A stretch of DNA of 64,000 bases from Pseudomonas sp. ok272 (GTDB lineage Bacteria; Pseudomonadota; Gammaproteobacteria; Pseudomonadales; Pseudomonadaceae). The stretch covers positions 78,763 to 142,762 of the forward strand of contig NZ_FOCB01000014.1 of NCBI RefSeq assembly GCF_900109995.1, written 5' to 3'. Positions 29,080 through 38,396 of the stretch are shown piece after piece; positions within the stretch are counted from its first letter, which is position 1; each line of letters starts with the position of its first letter. The notes below the pieces were generated by a model. The model saw only the letters and a list, made by a program, of their open reading frames with translations. It was not told the DNA's origin and ran no database searches. Position numbers and translations under genes: made by a program.

Positions 29080-29334
29080 TCAAGCCTTGAGCATCGCGTC
29101 GAGCTTGCCGGCGCGGTCCAGGGCAAACACATCATCACAACCACCAACGTGGGTGCTGCCGATCCAGATCTGCGGCACGGATGTACGCCCGGCCTTGCTG
29201 GCCATCTCGGCGCGCACTTGCGGCTTGCCATCGACCTTGATCTCTTCGAAGGCTACGCCCTTGCTCGCCAGCAAATGCTTGGCGCGCGAGCAGTAGGGGC
29301 AGTAATCGCTGGAGTAGACGACGACGTTCGCCAT
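29080..29334 (-). CDS. grxC: Glutaredoxin 3
   Basis: An 84-residue thiol-disulfide oxidoreductase reduced by glutathione, with the CPYC active site at residues 12-15, the cis-proline TSVPQIWIG segment and the GGCDD glutathione-binding turn. It starts 2 nt after the stop of the rhodanese-like gene and precedes secB. Confidence 0.96.
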   Translation of the reverse strand: MANVVVYSSDYCPYCSRAKHLLASKGVAFEEIKVDGKPQVRAEMASKAGRTSVPQIWIGSTHVGGCDDVFALDRAGKLDAMLKA

Positions 29335-29335
29335 A

Positions 29336-29749
29336 TCACTTCACCAATGGCAGGTTGTCGGCTTTCCAGCTGGAGATCCCACCGGACAGCTTGGCGGCGG
29401 TGTAGCCGGATTTCATCAGTTCGCGAGCGTGAGTGCCAGCGGTCTGACCCATGGCGTCGACCAGGATGATGGTCTTGGCCTTGTGCTTCTCCAGCTCGCC
29501 GATGCGGGCGGCCAGTTTGTCCTGGGGAATGTTCACCGCGCCCACGATGTGGCCGGCGGCGAAGTCCTTGCTCGGACGCAGGTCGATCACGATGCCGGTG
29601 TCCCGGTTGACCAGGGCCGTCAGCTCACCCGTGCTCAGGCTGCGACCGCCGCCTTGCATTTGATAAGCGATCAACAGCGCCAGCAGCACGACGAAGATAC
29701 CGACGAGCAGGTAGTGGTTAGTGGCAAATTCAATCAGGTGAGCAACCAT
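29336..29749 (-). CDS. Membrane-anchored rhodanese-like protein lacking the catalytic cysteine
   Basis: A 137-residue protein, YibN-like. An N-terminal membrane helix (about 10-30) is followed by a rhodanese fold (VIDLRPSKDFAAGHIVGAVNIP, then SGGISSW). The active-site loop reads ILVDAMGQTAG where catalytic rhodaneses have a cysteine, and the protein contains no cysteine at all, so sulfur transfer by this domain is not expected. The ATG at 29749 fits the family start; no strong ribosome site is visible. Confidence 0.9.
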   Translation of the reverse strand: MVAHLIEFATNHYLLVGIFVVLLALLIAYQMQGGGRSLSTGELTALVNRDTGIVIDLRPSKDFAAGHIVGAVNIPQDKLAARIGELEKHKAKTIILVDAMGQTAGTHARELMKSGYTAAKLSGGISSWKADNLPLVK

Positions 29750-29902
29750 CGAAGGAGGTTCCAGGGCGTTAAAATGTCGGCCAGTATACACAGCCACTAT
29801 GGTGGGCCAAACCCCGTCTGGCGGTGACGGCATCGGAACTTAGCTTTAAACTGCCGCGACTCTTTTCATTGTCTCTTTTTAATTCAGCCACGAGCGGAAT
29901 CC

Positions 29903-31432
29903 ATGACTACCACGCCTAAACCTTTGGTCCTGATCATCCTCGACGGCTTCGGTCACAGCGAACATCAAGAGTCCAACGCCATCTACGCGGCCAAGAAGCC
30001 GGTCCTTGACCGCTTGTGTGCCAGCGTACCGAATGGCCTGATCTCGGGCTCGGGCATGGACGTGGGCCTGCCGGATGGCCAGATGGGCAACTCGGAAGTC
30101 GGCCACATGAACCTCGGCGCGGGCCGCGTGGTGTACCAGGATTTCACCCGTGTGACCAAAGCGATCCGCGATGGCGAGTTCTTCGACAATCCGACCATCT
30201 GCGCTGCCGTGGACAACGCCGTCGCCGCCGGCAAGGCCGTGCACTTCATGGGCCTGCTGTCCGATGGCGGCGTCCACAGCCACCAGGATCACCTGATCGC
30301 CATGGCCGAGTTGGCCGCCAAGCGTGGCGCGACGAAAATCTACCTGCATGCCTTCCTCGATGGCCGCGACACGCCGCCCAAAAGCGCCCAGTCATCCATC
30401 GAACTGCTGGACGAAGCCTTCAAGACCCTGGGCACGGGGCGCATCGCCAGCATCATCGGCCGCTACTTCGCCATGGACCGCGACAATCGCTGGGACCGGG
30501 TGTCCCAGGCCTACAACCTGATCGTCGACGGCAATGGCCAGTTCCACGCCGACAGCGCCCAGCAAGGCCTGGAGGCGGCCTATGCCCGTGGCGAGAGCGA
30601 CGAATTCGTCAAGGCGACCACGATTGGCGAGCCGGTCCGGGTCGAAGACGGCGACGCCATGGTGTTCATGAACTTCCGCGCCGACCGCGCCCGCGAGCTG
30701 AGCCGCGTGTTCGTCGAGGACGGCTTCCAGGAGTTTGAGCGCGCACGCCAGCCAAAACTGGCCGGCTTCGTCATGCTGACCCAATACGCCGCCAGCATCC
30801 CCGCGCCGTCGGCCTTCGCCCCTGGCAGCCTGGAAAACGTGCTGGGCGACTACTTGGCCAAGAACGGCAAGACCCAATTGCGCATCGCCGAGACCGAGAA
30901 GTACGCCCACGTCACCTTCTTCTTCTCGGGCGGGCGCGAAGAACCGTTCCCGGGGGAAGAGCGCATCCTGATCCCTTCGCCCAAAGTCGCCACGTACGAC
31001 CTGCAACCCGAGATGAGCGCCCCGGAGGTCACCGACCGCATCGTCGAGGCCATCGAGAACCAGCGTTACGACGTCATCGTGGTCAACTATGCCAACGGTG
31101 ACATGGTCGGCCACAGCGGCGTGTTCGCGGCGGCGGTCAAGGCCGTGGAATGCCTGGACCTGTGCGTGGGCCGCATCGTCGACGCCCTGGAGAACGTCGG
31201 CGGCGAAGCGCTGATCACGGCCGACCATGGCAACGTCGAGCAAATGTCCGACGCGTCCACCGGCCAGGCACACACCGCGCACACCACCGAGCCGGTGCCC
31301 TTCATCTATGTCGGCAAGCGTGACCTCAAGGTCCGTGACGGCGGCGTGCTGGCGGACGTGGCCCCGACCATGCTGATGCTGCTGGGGCTGGAGAAGCCTG
31401 AGGAAATGACCGGGACGTCGATCCTGGTCTGA
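29903..31432 (+). CDS. gpmI: 2,3-bisphosphoglycerate-independent phosphoglycerate mutase
   Basis: Glycolytic enzyme interconverting 3- and 2-phosphoglycerate with two Mn ions. It is 509 residues, the standard length. Alkaline-phosphatase-like metal motifs are visible: LIILDGFGHS, the catalytic GNSEVGHMN (phosphoserine Ser64), HAFLDGRDTPP and the C-terminal ITADHGNVEQM. It is divergent from the rhodanese gene. Confidence 0.98.
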   Translation: MTTTPKPLVLIILDGFGHSEHQESNAIYAAKKPVLDRLCASVPNGLISGSGMDVGLPDGQMGNSEVGHMNLGAGRVVYQDFTRVTKAIRDGEFFDNPTICAAVDNAVAAGKAVHFMGLLSDGGVHSHQDHLIAMAELAAKRGATKIYLHAFLDGRDTPPKSAQSSIELLDEAFKTLGTGRIASIIGRYFAMDRDNRWDRVSQAYNLIVDGNGQFHADSAQQGLEAAYARGESDEFVKATTIGEPVRVEDGDAMVFMNFRADRARELSRVFVEDGFQEFERARQPKLAGFVMLTQYAASIPAPSAFAPGSLENVLGDYLAKNGKTQLRIAETEKYAHVTFFFSGGREEPFPGEERILIPSPKVATYDLQPEMSAPEVTDRIVEAIENQRYDVIVVNYANGDMVGHSGVFAAAVKAVECLDLCVGRIVDALENVGGEALITADHGNVEQMSDASTGQAHTAHTTEPVPFIYVGKRDLKVRDGGVLADVAPTMLMLLGLEKPEEMTGTSILV

Positions 31433-31442
31433 TCCAAGACCC

Positions 31443-31531
31443 TGCGGGAGCGGGCTTGCCCGCGAATACGTAGTGTCAGTCGCCTTCACCAGGCCTGACA
31501 TGGCGCCTTCGCGAGCAAGCCCGCTCCCACA
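31443..31531. repeat. REPIN
   Basis: Inverted REP pair between gpmI and envC; the left copy begins GCGGGAGCGGGCTTGCCCGC and the right ends GCCCGCTCCCACA. Confidence 0.88.
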
Positions 31532-31643
31532 TTGGTTTGTGGTGTTTTTGAGCCCAGTTATCACACCGCCCTAAATGGGCATTTTTTTTGCGGCGTGGGG
31601 CGGGCATACTAGGCCGTCCCTTTCCCCGGTGTCGCCCGCCTCT

Positions 31644-32936
31644 ATGCTCCGCACCCTGATCGCCCTTGCCCTGACCTGCCTGCTCCAACCGGCCTTCGCC
31701 GACGAGCGCGCGCAAACCCAGCAACAGTTGGACGCTACGCGTCAGGATATTTCCGAGCTGAAAAAGCTCCTGGGCAAGCTGCAGGAAGAAAAGTCCGGCA
31801 TCCAGAAAGAGCTCAAGGGCACCGAAACCGAGATGGGCAAGCTCGAAAAGCAGGTCGATGCCCTGCAAAAAGAGCTGAAGAAGAGCGAAGCCGAGCTGCA
31901 GCGACTCGATGGCGAGAAAAAAAAACTCCAGAGCGCGCGCACTGAACAACAGCAACTGATCGCCACCCAGGCCCGCGCGGCCTACCAGAACGGCCGCCAG
32001 GAATACCTCAAGCTGCTGCTCAACCAGCAGAACCCCGAGAAATTCGCGCGCACCTTCACCTATTACGACTACCTGAGCCAGGCCCGCCTGGAGCAGTTGA
32101 ACAGCTTCAACGAAACCCTGCGCCAACTGGCCAACGTCGAACAGGACATTGCCCTGCAGCAGGCCCAGTTGCTGGTGGACAAAAGCAGCCTCGACAGCCA
32201 GCGCGACGAGCTCGACAAAGTCCGCAAGGAGCGCCAGCAAGTGCTGGCCAAGCTCAACACCGACGTGAAAGCCCGCGACCAGAAGCTACAAGCCCGCGAG
32301 CAGGATCAAGCCGACCTGTCTAAAGTACTCAAAACCATTGAAGAGACCCTGGCTCGCCAGGCACGTGAGGCAGAACAGGCGCGGCAAAAAGCCCTGATCG
32401 CCCAGCAGGAAGCGGAAAAAAAGCGTTTACGTGAGGCCCAGGCTCAAGCCAACGAGACTGACGCCCCGCGCAAACCAGCCAAGCAGACGCCTGGCGCCCT
32501 GGTTTCCAGTGCCGGTGAAACCTTTGGTGGCGCTTTTGCTACCACCCGGGGAAAACTTCCATGGCCGGTTGACGGTCGACTGCTTGCCCGCTTCGGCGAG
32601 AGCCGTGGCGACGACACCCGGACCAAGTGGGACGGCGTGATGATCAGCGCCACTGCTGGCAGCCAGGTGCACGCCGTACACGGCGGCCGCGTGGTGTTTG
32701 CCGATTGGCTGCGAGGCGCCGGCCTGTTGGTGATTCTTGACCATGGCAACGGTTACTTGAGCTTGTACGGCCACAATCAGACGCTGCTTAAATCAGCCGG
32801 CGACGTGGTCAAGGCCGGAGAGTCCATCTCCACTGTCGGTAACAGTGGCGGCCAGGACACAGCAGCACTGTATTTCGCTATTCGTCAGCAGGGTCACCCG
32901 AGTGATCCGGCGCAATGGTGCCGCGCGCAAGGATAG
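31644..32936 (+). CDS. envC: Murein hydrolase activator EnvC
   Basis: Periplasmic divisome protein that activates amidases for daughter-cell separation. It is 430 residues from the ATG at 31644, with a signal peptide (LIALALTCLLQPAFA), a long coiled coil (about 20-260) and a C-terminal LytM domain (about 310-430). The peptidase metal ligands are degraded: the usual HxH appears as LYFAIR and the first motif as TKWDGV, as expected for an activator without its own hydrolase activity. It is followed by ctpA. Confidence 0.95.
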   Translation: MLRTLIALALTCLLQPAFADERAQTQQQLDATRQDISELKKLLGKLQEEKSGIQKELKGTETEMGKLEKQVDALQKELKKSEAELQRLDGEKKKLQSARTEQQQLIATQARAAYQNGRQEYLKLLLNQQNPEKFARTFTYYDYLSQARLEQLNSFNETLRQLANVEQDIALQQAQLLVDKSSLDSQRDELDKVRKERQQVLAKLNTDVKARDQKLQAREQDQADLSKVLKTIEETLARQAREAEQARQKALIAQQEAEKKRLREAQAQANETDAPRKPAKQTPGALVSSAGETFGGAFATTRGKLPWPVDGRLLARFGESRGDDTRTKWDGVMISATAGSQVHAVHGGRVVFADWLRGAGLLVILDHGNGYLSLYGHNQTLLKSAGDVVKAGESISTVGNSGGQDTAALYFAIRQQGHPSDPAQWCRAQG

Positions 32937-32970
32937 GCGTTGAGTCACCTACATTAGGAGTTCGTTCGAC

Positions 32971-34278
32971 ATGCTGCATTTGTCCCGCCTCACCTCGCTG
33001 GCCCTGACGATCGCCCTGGTGATCGGTGCGCCCCTGGCGTTTGCCGCCGAGCCCGCCTCCTCGGTTTCGGCCGCGACCACCAAGGCGCCATTGCCGCTGG
33101 ATGAGTTGCGCACCTTTGCCGAGGTCATGGACCGGATCAAGGCGGCGTATGTCGAACCGGTAGACGACAAGACCCTACTGGAAAATGCCATCAAGGGCAT
33201 GCTCAGCAACCTCGACCCGCACTCGGCCTACCTGGGCCCCGAAGACTTTGCCGAGCTGCAGGAAAGCACCAGCGGCGAATTCGGCGGCCTGGGCATTGAA
33301 GTGGGCTCCGAAGATGGCTTCATCAAGGTCGTCTCGCCGATCGACGATACCCCAGCCTCCAAGGCCGGCATCCAGGCCGGCGACTTCATCGTCAAGATCA
33401 ACGGCCAGCCAACGCGCGGCCAGACCATGACCGAAGCCGTGGACAAGATGCGCGGCAAGATCGGCGAGAAGATCACCCTGACCCTGGTGCGCGATGGCGG
33501 CACGCCGTTCGACGTCACCCTGACCCGCGCCACCATCCAGGTCAAAAGCGTCAAGGCGCAGTTGCTGGAGTCGGGCTACGGCTACATCCGCATCACCCAG
33601 TTCCAGGTCAAGACCGGCGAAGAGGTTTCCAAGGCCCTGGCCAAGCTGCGCAAGGAAAACGGCAAGAAGCTCAACGGCATCATCCTCGACCTGCGCAACA
33701 ACCCGGGCGGCGTATTGCAAGCGGCGGTGGAAGTGGTCGACCACTTCATCACCAAAGGCCTGATCGTCTACACCAAGGGCCGCATCGCCAACTCCGAACT
33801 GCGCTTCTCGGCCACCGGCCACGACGAAAGCGAAGCGGTGCCGATGGTCGTGCTGATCAACGGCGGCAGTGCCTCGGCCTCGGAAATCGTCGCCGGCGCC
33901 CTGCAGGACCAGAAGCGCGCCGTGGTGATGGGCACCACCAGCTTTGGCAAAGGCTCGGTGCAAACCGTGTTGCCACTGAACAACGACCGCGCGCTGAAGA
34001 TCACCACCGCACTGTACTTCACCCCGAACGGGCGCTCGATCCAGGCCCAGGGCATTGTCCCGGACATCGAAGTGCGCAGGGCCAAGATCACCAACGAGCA
34101 AGATGGCGATTACTTCAAGGAAGCCGACCTGCAGGGTCACTTGGGCAATGGCAATGGCGGTGCCGACAAGCCAAGCGGTTCCACTGGCAAGGCCAAGCCG
34201 ATGCCTCAGGACGACGACTACCAACTGGCCCAGGCGCTCAGCCTGCTCAAGGGCCTGAGCATCACCCGTAATCGCTGA
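32971..34278 (+). CDS. ctpA: Carboxyl-terminal processing protease CtpA (S41 family)
   Basis: Periplasmic serine protease of 435 residues with a signal peptide (cleavage after PLAFA), a PDZ domain (about 100-185) and the S41 catalytic domain. The nucleophile lies in the GGSASASE motif (299-305), with Lys327 in FGKG as general base. In P. aeruginosa CtpA degrades cell-wall hydrolases together with LbcA. It follows envC by 34 nt with an AGGAG site. Confidence 0.96.
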   Translation: MLHLSRLTSLALTIALVIGAPLAFAAEPASSVSAATTKAPLPLDELRTFAEVMDRIKAAYVEPVDDKTLLENAIKGMLSNLDPHSAYLGPEDFAELQESTSGEFGGLGIEVGSEDGFIKVVSPIDDTPASKAGIQAGDFIVKINGQPTRGQTMTEAVDKMRGKIGEKITLTLVRDGGTPFDVTLTRATIQVKSVKAQLLESGYGYIRITQFQVKTGEEVSKALAKLRKENGKKLNGIILDLRNNPGGVLQAAVEVVDHFITKGLIVYTKGRIANSELRFSATGHDESEAVPMVVLINGGSASASEIVAGALQDQKRAVVMGTTSFGKGSVQTVLPLNNDRALKITTALYFTPNGRSIQAQGIVPDIEVRRAKITNEQDGDYFKEADLQGHLGNGNGGADKPSGSTGKAKPMPQDDDYQLAQALSLLKGLSITRNR

Positions 34279-34279
34279 G

Positions 34280-35041
34280 ATGCGCCTGCGGTTGCTCCTC
34301 GGCCTGTTGTGCTGCCTGGCCGGCGCGGTTCACGCGGCGCCGGCCAAGACCTACCTGACCCTGATCATCGACGACCTGGGGCAGAACCTGCCCCGTGACC
34401 GCCGCGTGCTGGCCCTGCCCGGCCCGGTGGTCACGGCCGTCATGCCCGACACGCCCCACGCCGCCGAATTCGCCCGCGAAGCTCATCGCGCCGGCAAGAC
34501 CGTCATCCTGCACATGCCCATGGACCCGGCCAGCGGTCCGTTTGCCTGGCATCCCGAGTTGTCCATCGACGAACTGCAAAAGCGCCTGGATGCTGCCTTC
34601 AAGGCCGTGCCCTACAGCGCCGGCCTCAACAACCACATGGGCAGCCGCATGACCGCCCAGCAACCGGCGATGGCCTGGCTGATGGCCGAGCTGCAGCGCC
34701 GGCACAAGCTCTTCGTCGATAGCCGCACCAGCGCCCAGACCGTCGCCGCCGCCGAGGCGCAGAAAATTGGCCTGGCGAGCGTCTCGCGGGACGTGTTCCT
34801 CGATGACGAGCGCACCGAGGCGGCCATCTCCAGCCAACTCCAGGTCGCCATCCGCCTGGCCCACAAACAGGGTTCGGCGGTGCTGATCGGCCACCCTTAC
34901 CCGCAAACCCTGGCGGTGCTGGAGCGCGAACTGCCCAAGCTCAAGGCCCAGGGCATCGAGTGGATTGATATCAAGCAGATGATCAGCCTGCGCAGTAACA
35001 AGGCAATGGCAGGGCATGGGAAGGATGGGGTGTACCGCTAA
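34280..35041 (+). CDS. Divergent polysaccharide deacetylase family protein (YibQ-like)
   Basis: A 253-residue periplasmic protein with signal peptide (LLLGLLCCLAGAVHA) and the NodB-like deacetylase fold typical of YibQ/DUF610: LTLIIDDLGQNL, ILHMPMDPAS, GLNNHMGSRMT and LFVDSRTSA. The activity is not established. It starts 1 nt after the ctpA stop, so envC, ctpA and this gene form one unit concerned with the cell envelope. Confidence 0.92.
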   Translation: MRLRLLLGLLCCLAGAVHAAPAKTYLTLIIDDLGQNLPRDRRVLALPGPVVTAVMPDTPHAAEFAREAHRAGKTVILHMPMDPASGPFAWHPELSIDELQKRLDAAFKAVPYSAGLNNHMGSRMTAQQPAMAWLMAELQRRHKLFVDSRTSAQTVAAAEAQKIGLASVSRDVFLDDERTEAAISSQLQVAIRLAHKQGSAVLIGHPYPQTLAVLERELPKLKAQGIEWIDIKQMISLRSNKAMAGHGKDGVYR

Positions 35042-35064
35042 CGCCAGTCCGTTAAGGCGCAAAA

Positions 35065-35096
35065 CCTGTGGGAGCGAGCCTGCTCGCTCCCACAGG
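35065..35096. repeat. Compact REP palindrome
   Basis: A perfect 15-bp inverted repeat (CCTGTGGGAGCGAGC / GCTCGCTCCCACAGG) with a 2-nt centre, made of two REP ends fused without the usual spacer. It separates two convergent genes. Confidence 0.88.
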
Positions 35097-35116
35097 GATG
35101 TCTGTATCCGTTGAAC

Positions 35117-35872
35117 CTACAGATACCGCGCCATGATCGCATCGACATCGCCGTCCTTGCGCATCTGATCCAGGGCGGCCTGCAACTTGGCGACGGTCTC
35201 GTCGGGTACGTTGCGGTTCAGGGCCAGGTACAGTTCGGCGCTATTGAAGCGCAGCACGGTCTTGAGGCCGGTGACGCCTTCCTGTCGGGCGAGGTAGCGC
35301 CCGGCAGGGTCGCCGGTGGCCCAGAGGTCGATCTGCCCGCTGAGGAGTTTTTTCGCGTTGTCCTGGTCACGCAGCACCACCATCGGATTCAGGCCCTGTT
35401 TGGCCAGGGTCAAGGCGATGGCGTCGCCTTTGTAGGCGCCGATTTTGTATTGGCGGGCCTGATCCAGGTTGTCGAGGGTGATCTTGCTGTCGGCCTTGGC
35501 CAACATGATCCAGTCGTCCGGGCCGATCGGGCCGACCCACTTGAAGAGGTTCTCGCGGTCAGGCAGGCGCGCCATGACGAAGACGCCGTAGCCGGGCTTT
35601 TCCAGGGTGAGCTTGTAGATACGTTCCCAGGGGAACCGAAGCGTCAGGCTGTAGGTGATGCCGGCTCGCTTGAACATCTCGCGGACAATGTCCACGGCGA
35701 TGCCATTGATGTTCTCGTCCTGAGCGAAGTTCTTGCCGTTCTTCGCCATGTTGTAGGGCGGGAAGTTTTCCGTCAGCAACACCAGGTCAGTGTCGGTTTT
35801 TTCGGCCGCGTGCACTGCACTGGCGAGCAGTAGCGATGCACTGGCGAGAATCAGGAACAAACGTCTAAACAT
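35117..35872 (-). CDS. Periplasmic solute-binding protein, amino-acid type (SBP family 3)
   Basis: A 251-residue exported protein (signal peptide ending SAVHA) with features of extracellular solute-binding proteins family 3: LLTENFPPYNM at the start of the mature chain, then GIAVDIVREMFKRAG and YKIGAYKGDAIAL. No permease or ATPase gene adjoins it, so it is an orphan binding protein or works with a distant transporter. It is 67 nt downstream of hisF on the same strand. Confidence 0.9.
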   Translation of the reverse strand: MFRRLFLILASASLLLASAVHAAEKTDTDLVLLTENFPPYNMAKNGKNFAQDENINGIAVDIVREMFKRAGITYSLTLRFPWERIYKLTLEKPGYGVFVMARLPDRENLFKWVGPIGPDDWIMLAKADSKITLDNLDQARQYKIGAYKGDAIALTLAKQGLNPMVVLRDQDNAKKLLSGQIDLWATGDPAGRYLARQEGVTGLKTVLRFNSAELYLALNRNVPDETVAKLQAALDQMRKDGDVDAIMARYL

Positions 35873-35939
35873 TGTGGGCTACCGCAATCCATTGGCGTGC
35901 CCAAGCTTGCCTTGAGCCCGCCATGCTGTCCACTGGCCT

Positions 35940-36710
35940 TTATCGAACCACGATGCCTCGTGCAGCCATGTAGGCCTTGGCTTCCGGCACGGTGTACTCC
36001 CCAAAGTGGAAGATACTCGCCGCCAACACCGCGCTGGCGTGGCCTTCGAGGATGCCGTCGGCCAGGTGCTGCAGGTTGCCGACGCCGCCGGAGGCGATCA
36101 CCGGAATGCCCAAGGCGTCGCTGATGGCGCGGGTCACGCCCAGGTCGAAGCCGTTCTTCATGCCGTCCTGGTCCATGCTGGTCAGCAGGATCTCGCCGGC
36201 CCCCAGGCCTTCCATCTTCTTCGCCCATTCCACCGCATCCAGCCCGGTAGGCTTGCGTCCACCATGGGTGAAGATTTCCCAACGCGGGGCTTCGCCCGGC
36301 AGTGAGACTTTCTTCGCGTCGATGGCGACGACGATGCATTGCGAGCCGAAATGCTGCGCCGCTTCGCCGACGAACTCGGGGTTGAACACGGCGGCGGTGT
36401 TGATCGAGACCTTGTCCGCGCCAGCATTGAGCAAGTTGCGGATGTCTTGCACGGTGCGTACGCCACCGCCTACGGTCAGCGGGATGAACACCTGGCTGGC
36501 CATGCGTTCCACGGTATGCAGCGTCGTGTCGCGACCGTCGACGCTGGCGGTGATGTCGAGAAAGGTAATCTCGTCAGCACCCTGCTCGTCGTAGCGACGG
36601 GCGATTTCCACCGGGTCACCGGCGTCACGGATGTTCTCGAACTTCACGCCCTTGACCACCCGGCCGTTGTCCACGTCCAGGCAAGGGATGATGCGTTTGG
36701 CCAGCGCCAT
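35940..36710 (-). CDS. hisF: Imidazole glycerol phosphate synthase cyclase subunit HisF
   Basis: TIM-barrel cyclase (256 residues) that uses ammonia from HisH to form imidazole glycerol phosphate and AICAR. Catalytic Asp11 (IPCLDVDNGRVVKG) and the second aspartate in TSMDQDGMKNGFD are present. It starts 9 nt after hisA stops. Confidence 0.97.
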   Translation of the reverse strand: MALAKRIIPCLDVDNGRVVKGVKFENIRDAGDPVEIARRYDEQGADEITFLDITASVDGRDTTLHTVERMASQVFIPLTVGGGVRTVQDIRNLLNAGADKVSINTAAVFNPEFVGEAAQHFGSQCIVVAIDAKKVSLPGEAPRWEIFTHGGRKPTGLDAVEWAKKMEGLGAGEILLTSMDQDGMKNGFDLGVTRAISDALGIPVIASGGVGNLQHLADGILEGHASAVLAASIFHFGEYTVPEAKAYMAARGIVVR

Positions 36711-36719
36711 GGTCAGTCC

Positions 36720-37457
36720 TCAGCCTGTGTACGCGTCGCAGAAGGCTTGCGCCTCGGCGACGTCGAGGGTGCCTTCGTAGATCGCCCGGCCGGTAATCGC
36801 GCCGATGATCCCCGGCGCCTTGGCGTCGAGCAGCGACTTGATGTCACCCAGGTTGTGGATGCCGCCAGACGCGATCACCGGGATCTTGGTCGCCGCTGCC
36901 AGGGCCGCGGTGTACGACACGTTGCAGCCCTGCATCATGCCGTCCTTGGCGATGTCGGTGTAGACGATGGCGGACACGCCGTCGGCTTCGAACCGCTTGG
37001 CCAGGTCGATGACCTGCACGGTGCTGATTTCAGCCCAGCCATCGGTGGCGACAAAGCCGTCCTTGGCGTCCAGGCCCACGATCACTTTGCCCGGGAACGC
37101 CCGGCAAGCCTCGGCCACGAAGGCTGGGTCTTTCACCGCCTTGGTGCCGATGATCACGTAGCTCACGCCGGCCTTGACGTAGTGCTCGATGGTTTCCAGC
37201 GAGCGAATGCCGCCGCCGATCTGGATCGGAAGGTTCGGGTAGCGCTTGGCGATGGCGGTGACCACTTCGCCATTGACCGGCTGGCCTTCGAAGGCGCCGT
37301 TCAGGTCGACCAGATGCAAGCGACGGCAACCGCCCTCCACCCACTTGGCAGCCATGCTCACCGGGTCATCGGAGAACACCGTGGAATCTTCCATGCGGCC
37401 CTGGCGCAGACGAACACAGGCACCGTCTTTAAGATCGATAGCGGGAATAATCAGCAT
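36720..37457 (-). CDS. hisA: ProFAR isomerase HisA
   Basis: TIM-barrel isomerase of histidine biosynthesis (245 residues from the ATG at 37457, giving MLIIPAIDLKDGACVRL). Catalytic Asp8 (PAIDLK) and the later YTDIAKDGMMQG aspartate are visible. An ATG five codons further upstream is possible but does not match the family start. Confidence 0.97.
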   Translation of the reverse strand: MLIIPAIDLKDGACVRLRQGRMEDSTVFSDDPVSMAAKWVEGGCRRLHLVDLNGAFEGQPVNGEVVTAIAKRYPNLPIQIGGGIRSLETIEHYVKAGVSYVIIGTKAVKDPAFVAEACRAFPGKVIVGLDAKDGFVATDGWAEISTVQVIDLAKRFEADGVSAIVYTDIAKDGMMQGCNVSYTAALAAATKIPVIASGGIHNLGDIKSLLDAKAPGIIGAITGRAIYEGTLDVAEAQAFCDAYTG

Positions 37458-37499
37458 CTGGCAAACCTTCAAATTCGATTTTTCAGCGTTGCTCGGAAA

Positions 37500-37757
37500 T
37501 CAGTTTTTCTCGAGCGCCCACAGGTCGCTTTCGATGCTTTCGAACCTTTCTTTAAGGTGCGTCTGCACATCGAAAATCGCCCTGTTGTAATAGTGCGGAG
37601 CAATTTCGCGGGTAAACAGCTCAAGAATCTCCCCCGCCTCGAATGAACCGAGGTCGAGTTCGAAGCGGTCTTCCATGAAGCGCTTGATCTTGCTGTTGGC
37701 CTCGTTCTCCTGCTCGGGAGTGAGGGTCAGGATCGGCGGCTTTTTCTTGATCGCCAT
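37500..37757 (-). CDS. DUF2164 family protein inside the his operon
   Basis: An 85-residue soluble protein, charged and probably helical, matching DUF2164 (LTPEQENEANSKIKRFMEDRFELDLGSFEAGEIL type layout). Function unknown. It is placed between hisH and hisA, abutting hisH with no gap, so it must be co-transcribed with the histidine genes. Confidence 0.88.
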   Translation of the reverse strand: MAIKKKPPILTLTPEQENEANSKIKRFMEDRFELDLGSFEAGEILELFTREIAPHYYNRAIFDVQTHLKERFESIESDLWALEKN

Positions 37758-38396
37758 TTACCAGTGCCCATCCCAGGCCGCGAAGTTCTGCAACAGCTGC
37801 AAGCCATGGCTATGGCTCTTCTCCGGGTGGAACTGCACGGCGAAGCGCGAGCCATCGGCCAGCGCGGCGGCGAAGTCGACACCGTAGTGACCGCCACCCA
37901 CCACCTGGCGCGGATTGCCAGCGGCGATGTAGTAGCTGTGCACGAAGTAAAAGCGCGCCAGGTCCGGGATGTTGTGCCACAGCGGGTGATCCACCGTCTG
38001 CTGCACCTCATTCCAACCCATGTGCGGGACTTTCAGGTGTTCACCGTTTTCATGCAGGTCTTTGCCGAAGAACTTCACCTGGCCCGGAAACAGGCCAATG
38101 CAGTCGACGCCGCCGTTTTCTTCACTGTGATCGAGCAAGGCTTGCATGCCCACGCAGATGCCGAGGAACGGCCGGTCCTGGCTAACTTCACGCACCAGCG
38201 CATCGAAACCCAGGCGACGGATCTCCGCCATGCAATCGCGGATCGCGCCGACACCGGGAAACACCACCCGGTCGGCTTCGCGAATCACCTTGGCATCGCT
38301 GGTGATCAGCACCTTGCCGGCCCCCACATGCTCCAGGGCCTTGGCCACCGAATGCAGGTTGCCCATGCCGTAGTCGATAACGGCGACCGTCTGCAT
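37758..38396 (-). CDS. hisH: Imidazole glycerol phosphate synthase glutaminase subunit HisH
   Basis: Class I glutamine amidotransferase (212 residues) supplying ammonia to HisF. The nucleophile cysteine is in FLGICVGMQALL and the His-Glu pair in VQFHPEKSHSHG. Its ATG overlaps the hisB stop by one nucleotide. Confidence 0.97.
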   Translation of the reverse strand: MQTVAVIDYGMGNLHSVAKALEHVGAGKVLITSDAKVIREADRVVFPGVGAIRDCMAEIRRLGFDALVREVSQDRPFLGICVGMQALLDHSEENGGVDCIGLFPGQVKFFGKDLHENGEHLKVPHMGWNEVQQTVDHPLWHNIPDLARFYFVHSYYIAAGNPRQVVGGGHYGVDFAAALADGSRFAVQFHPEKSHSHGLQLLQNFAAWDGHW

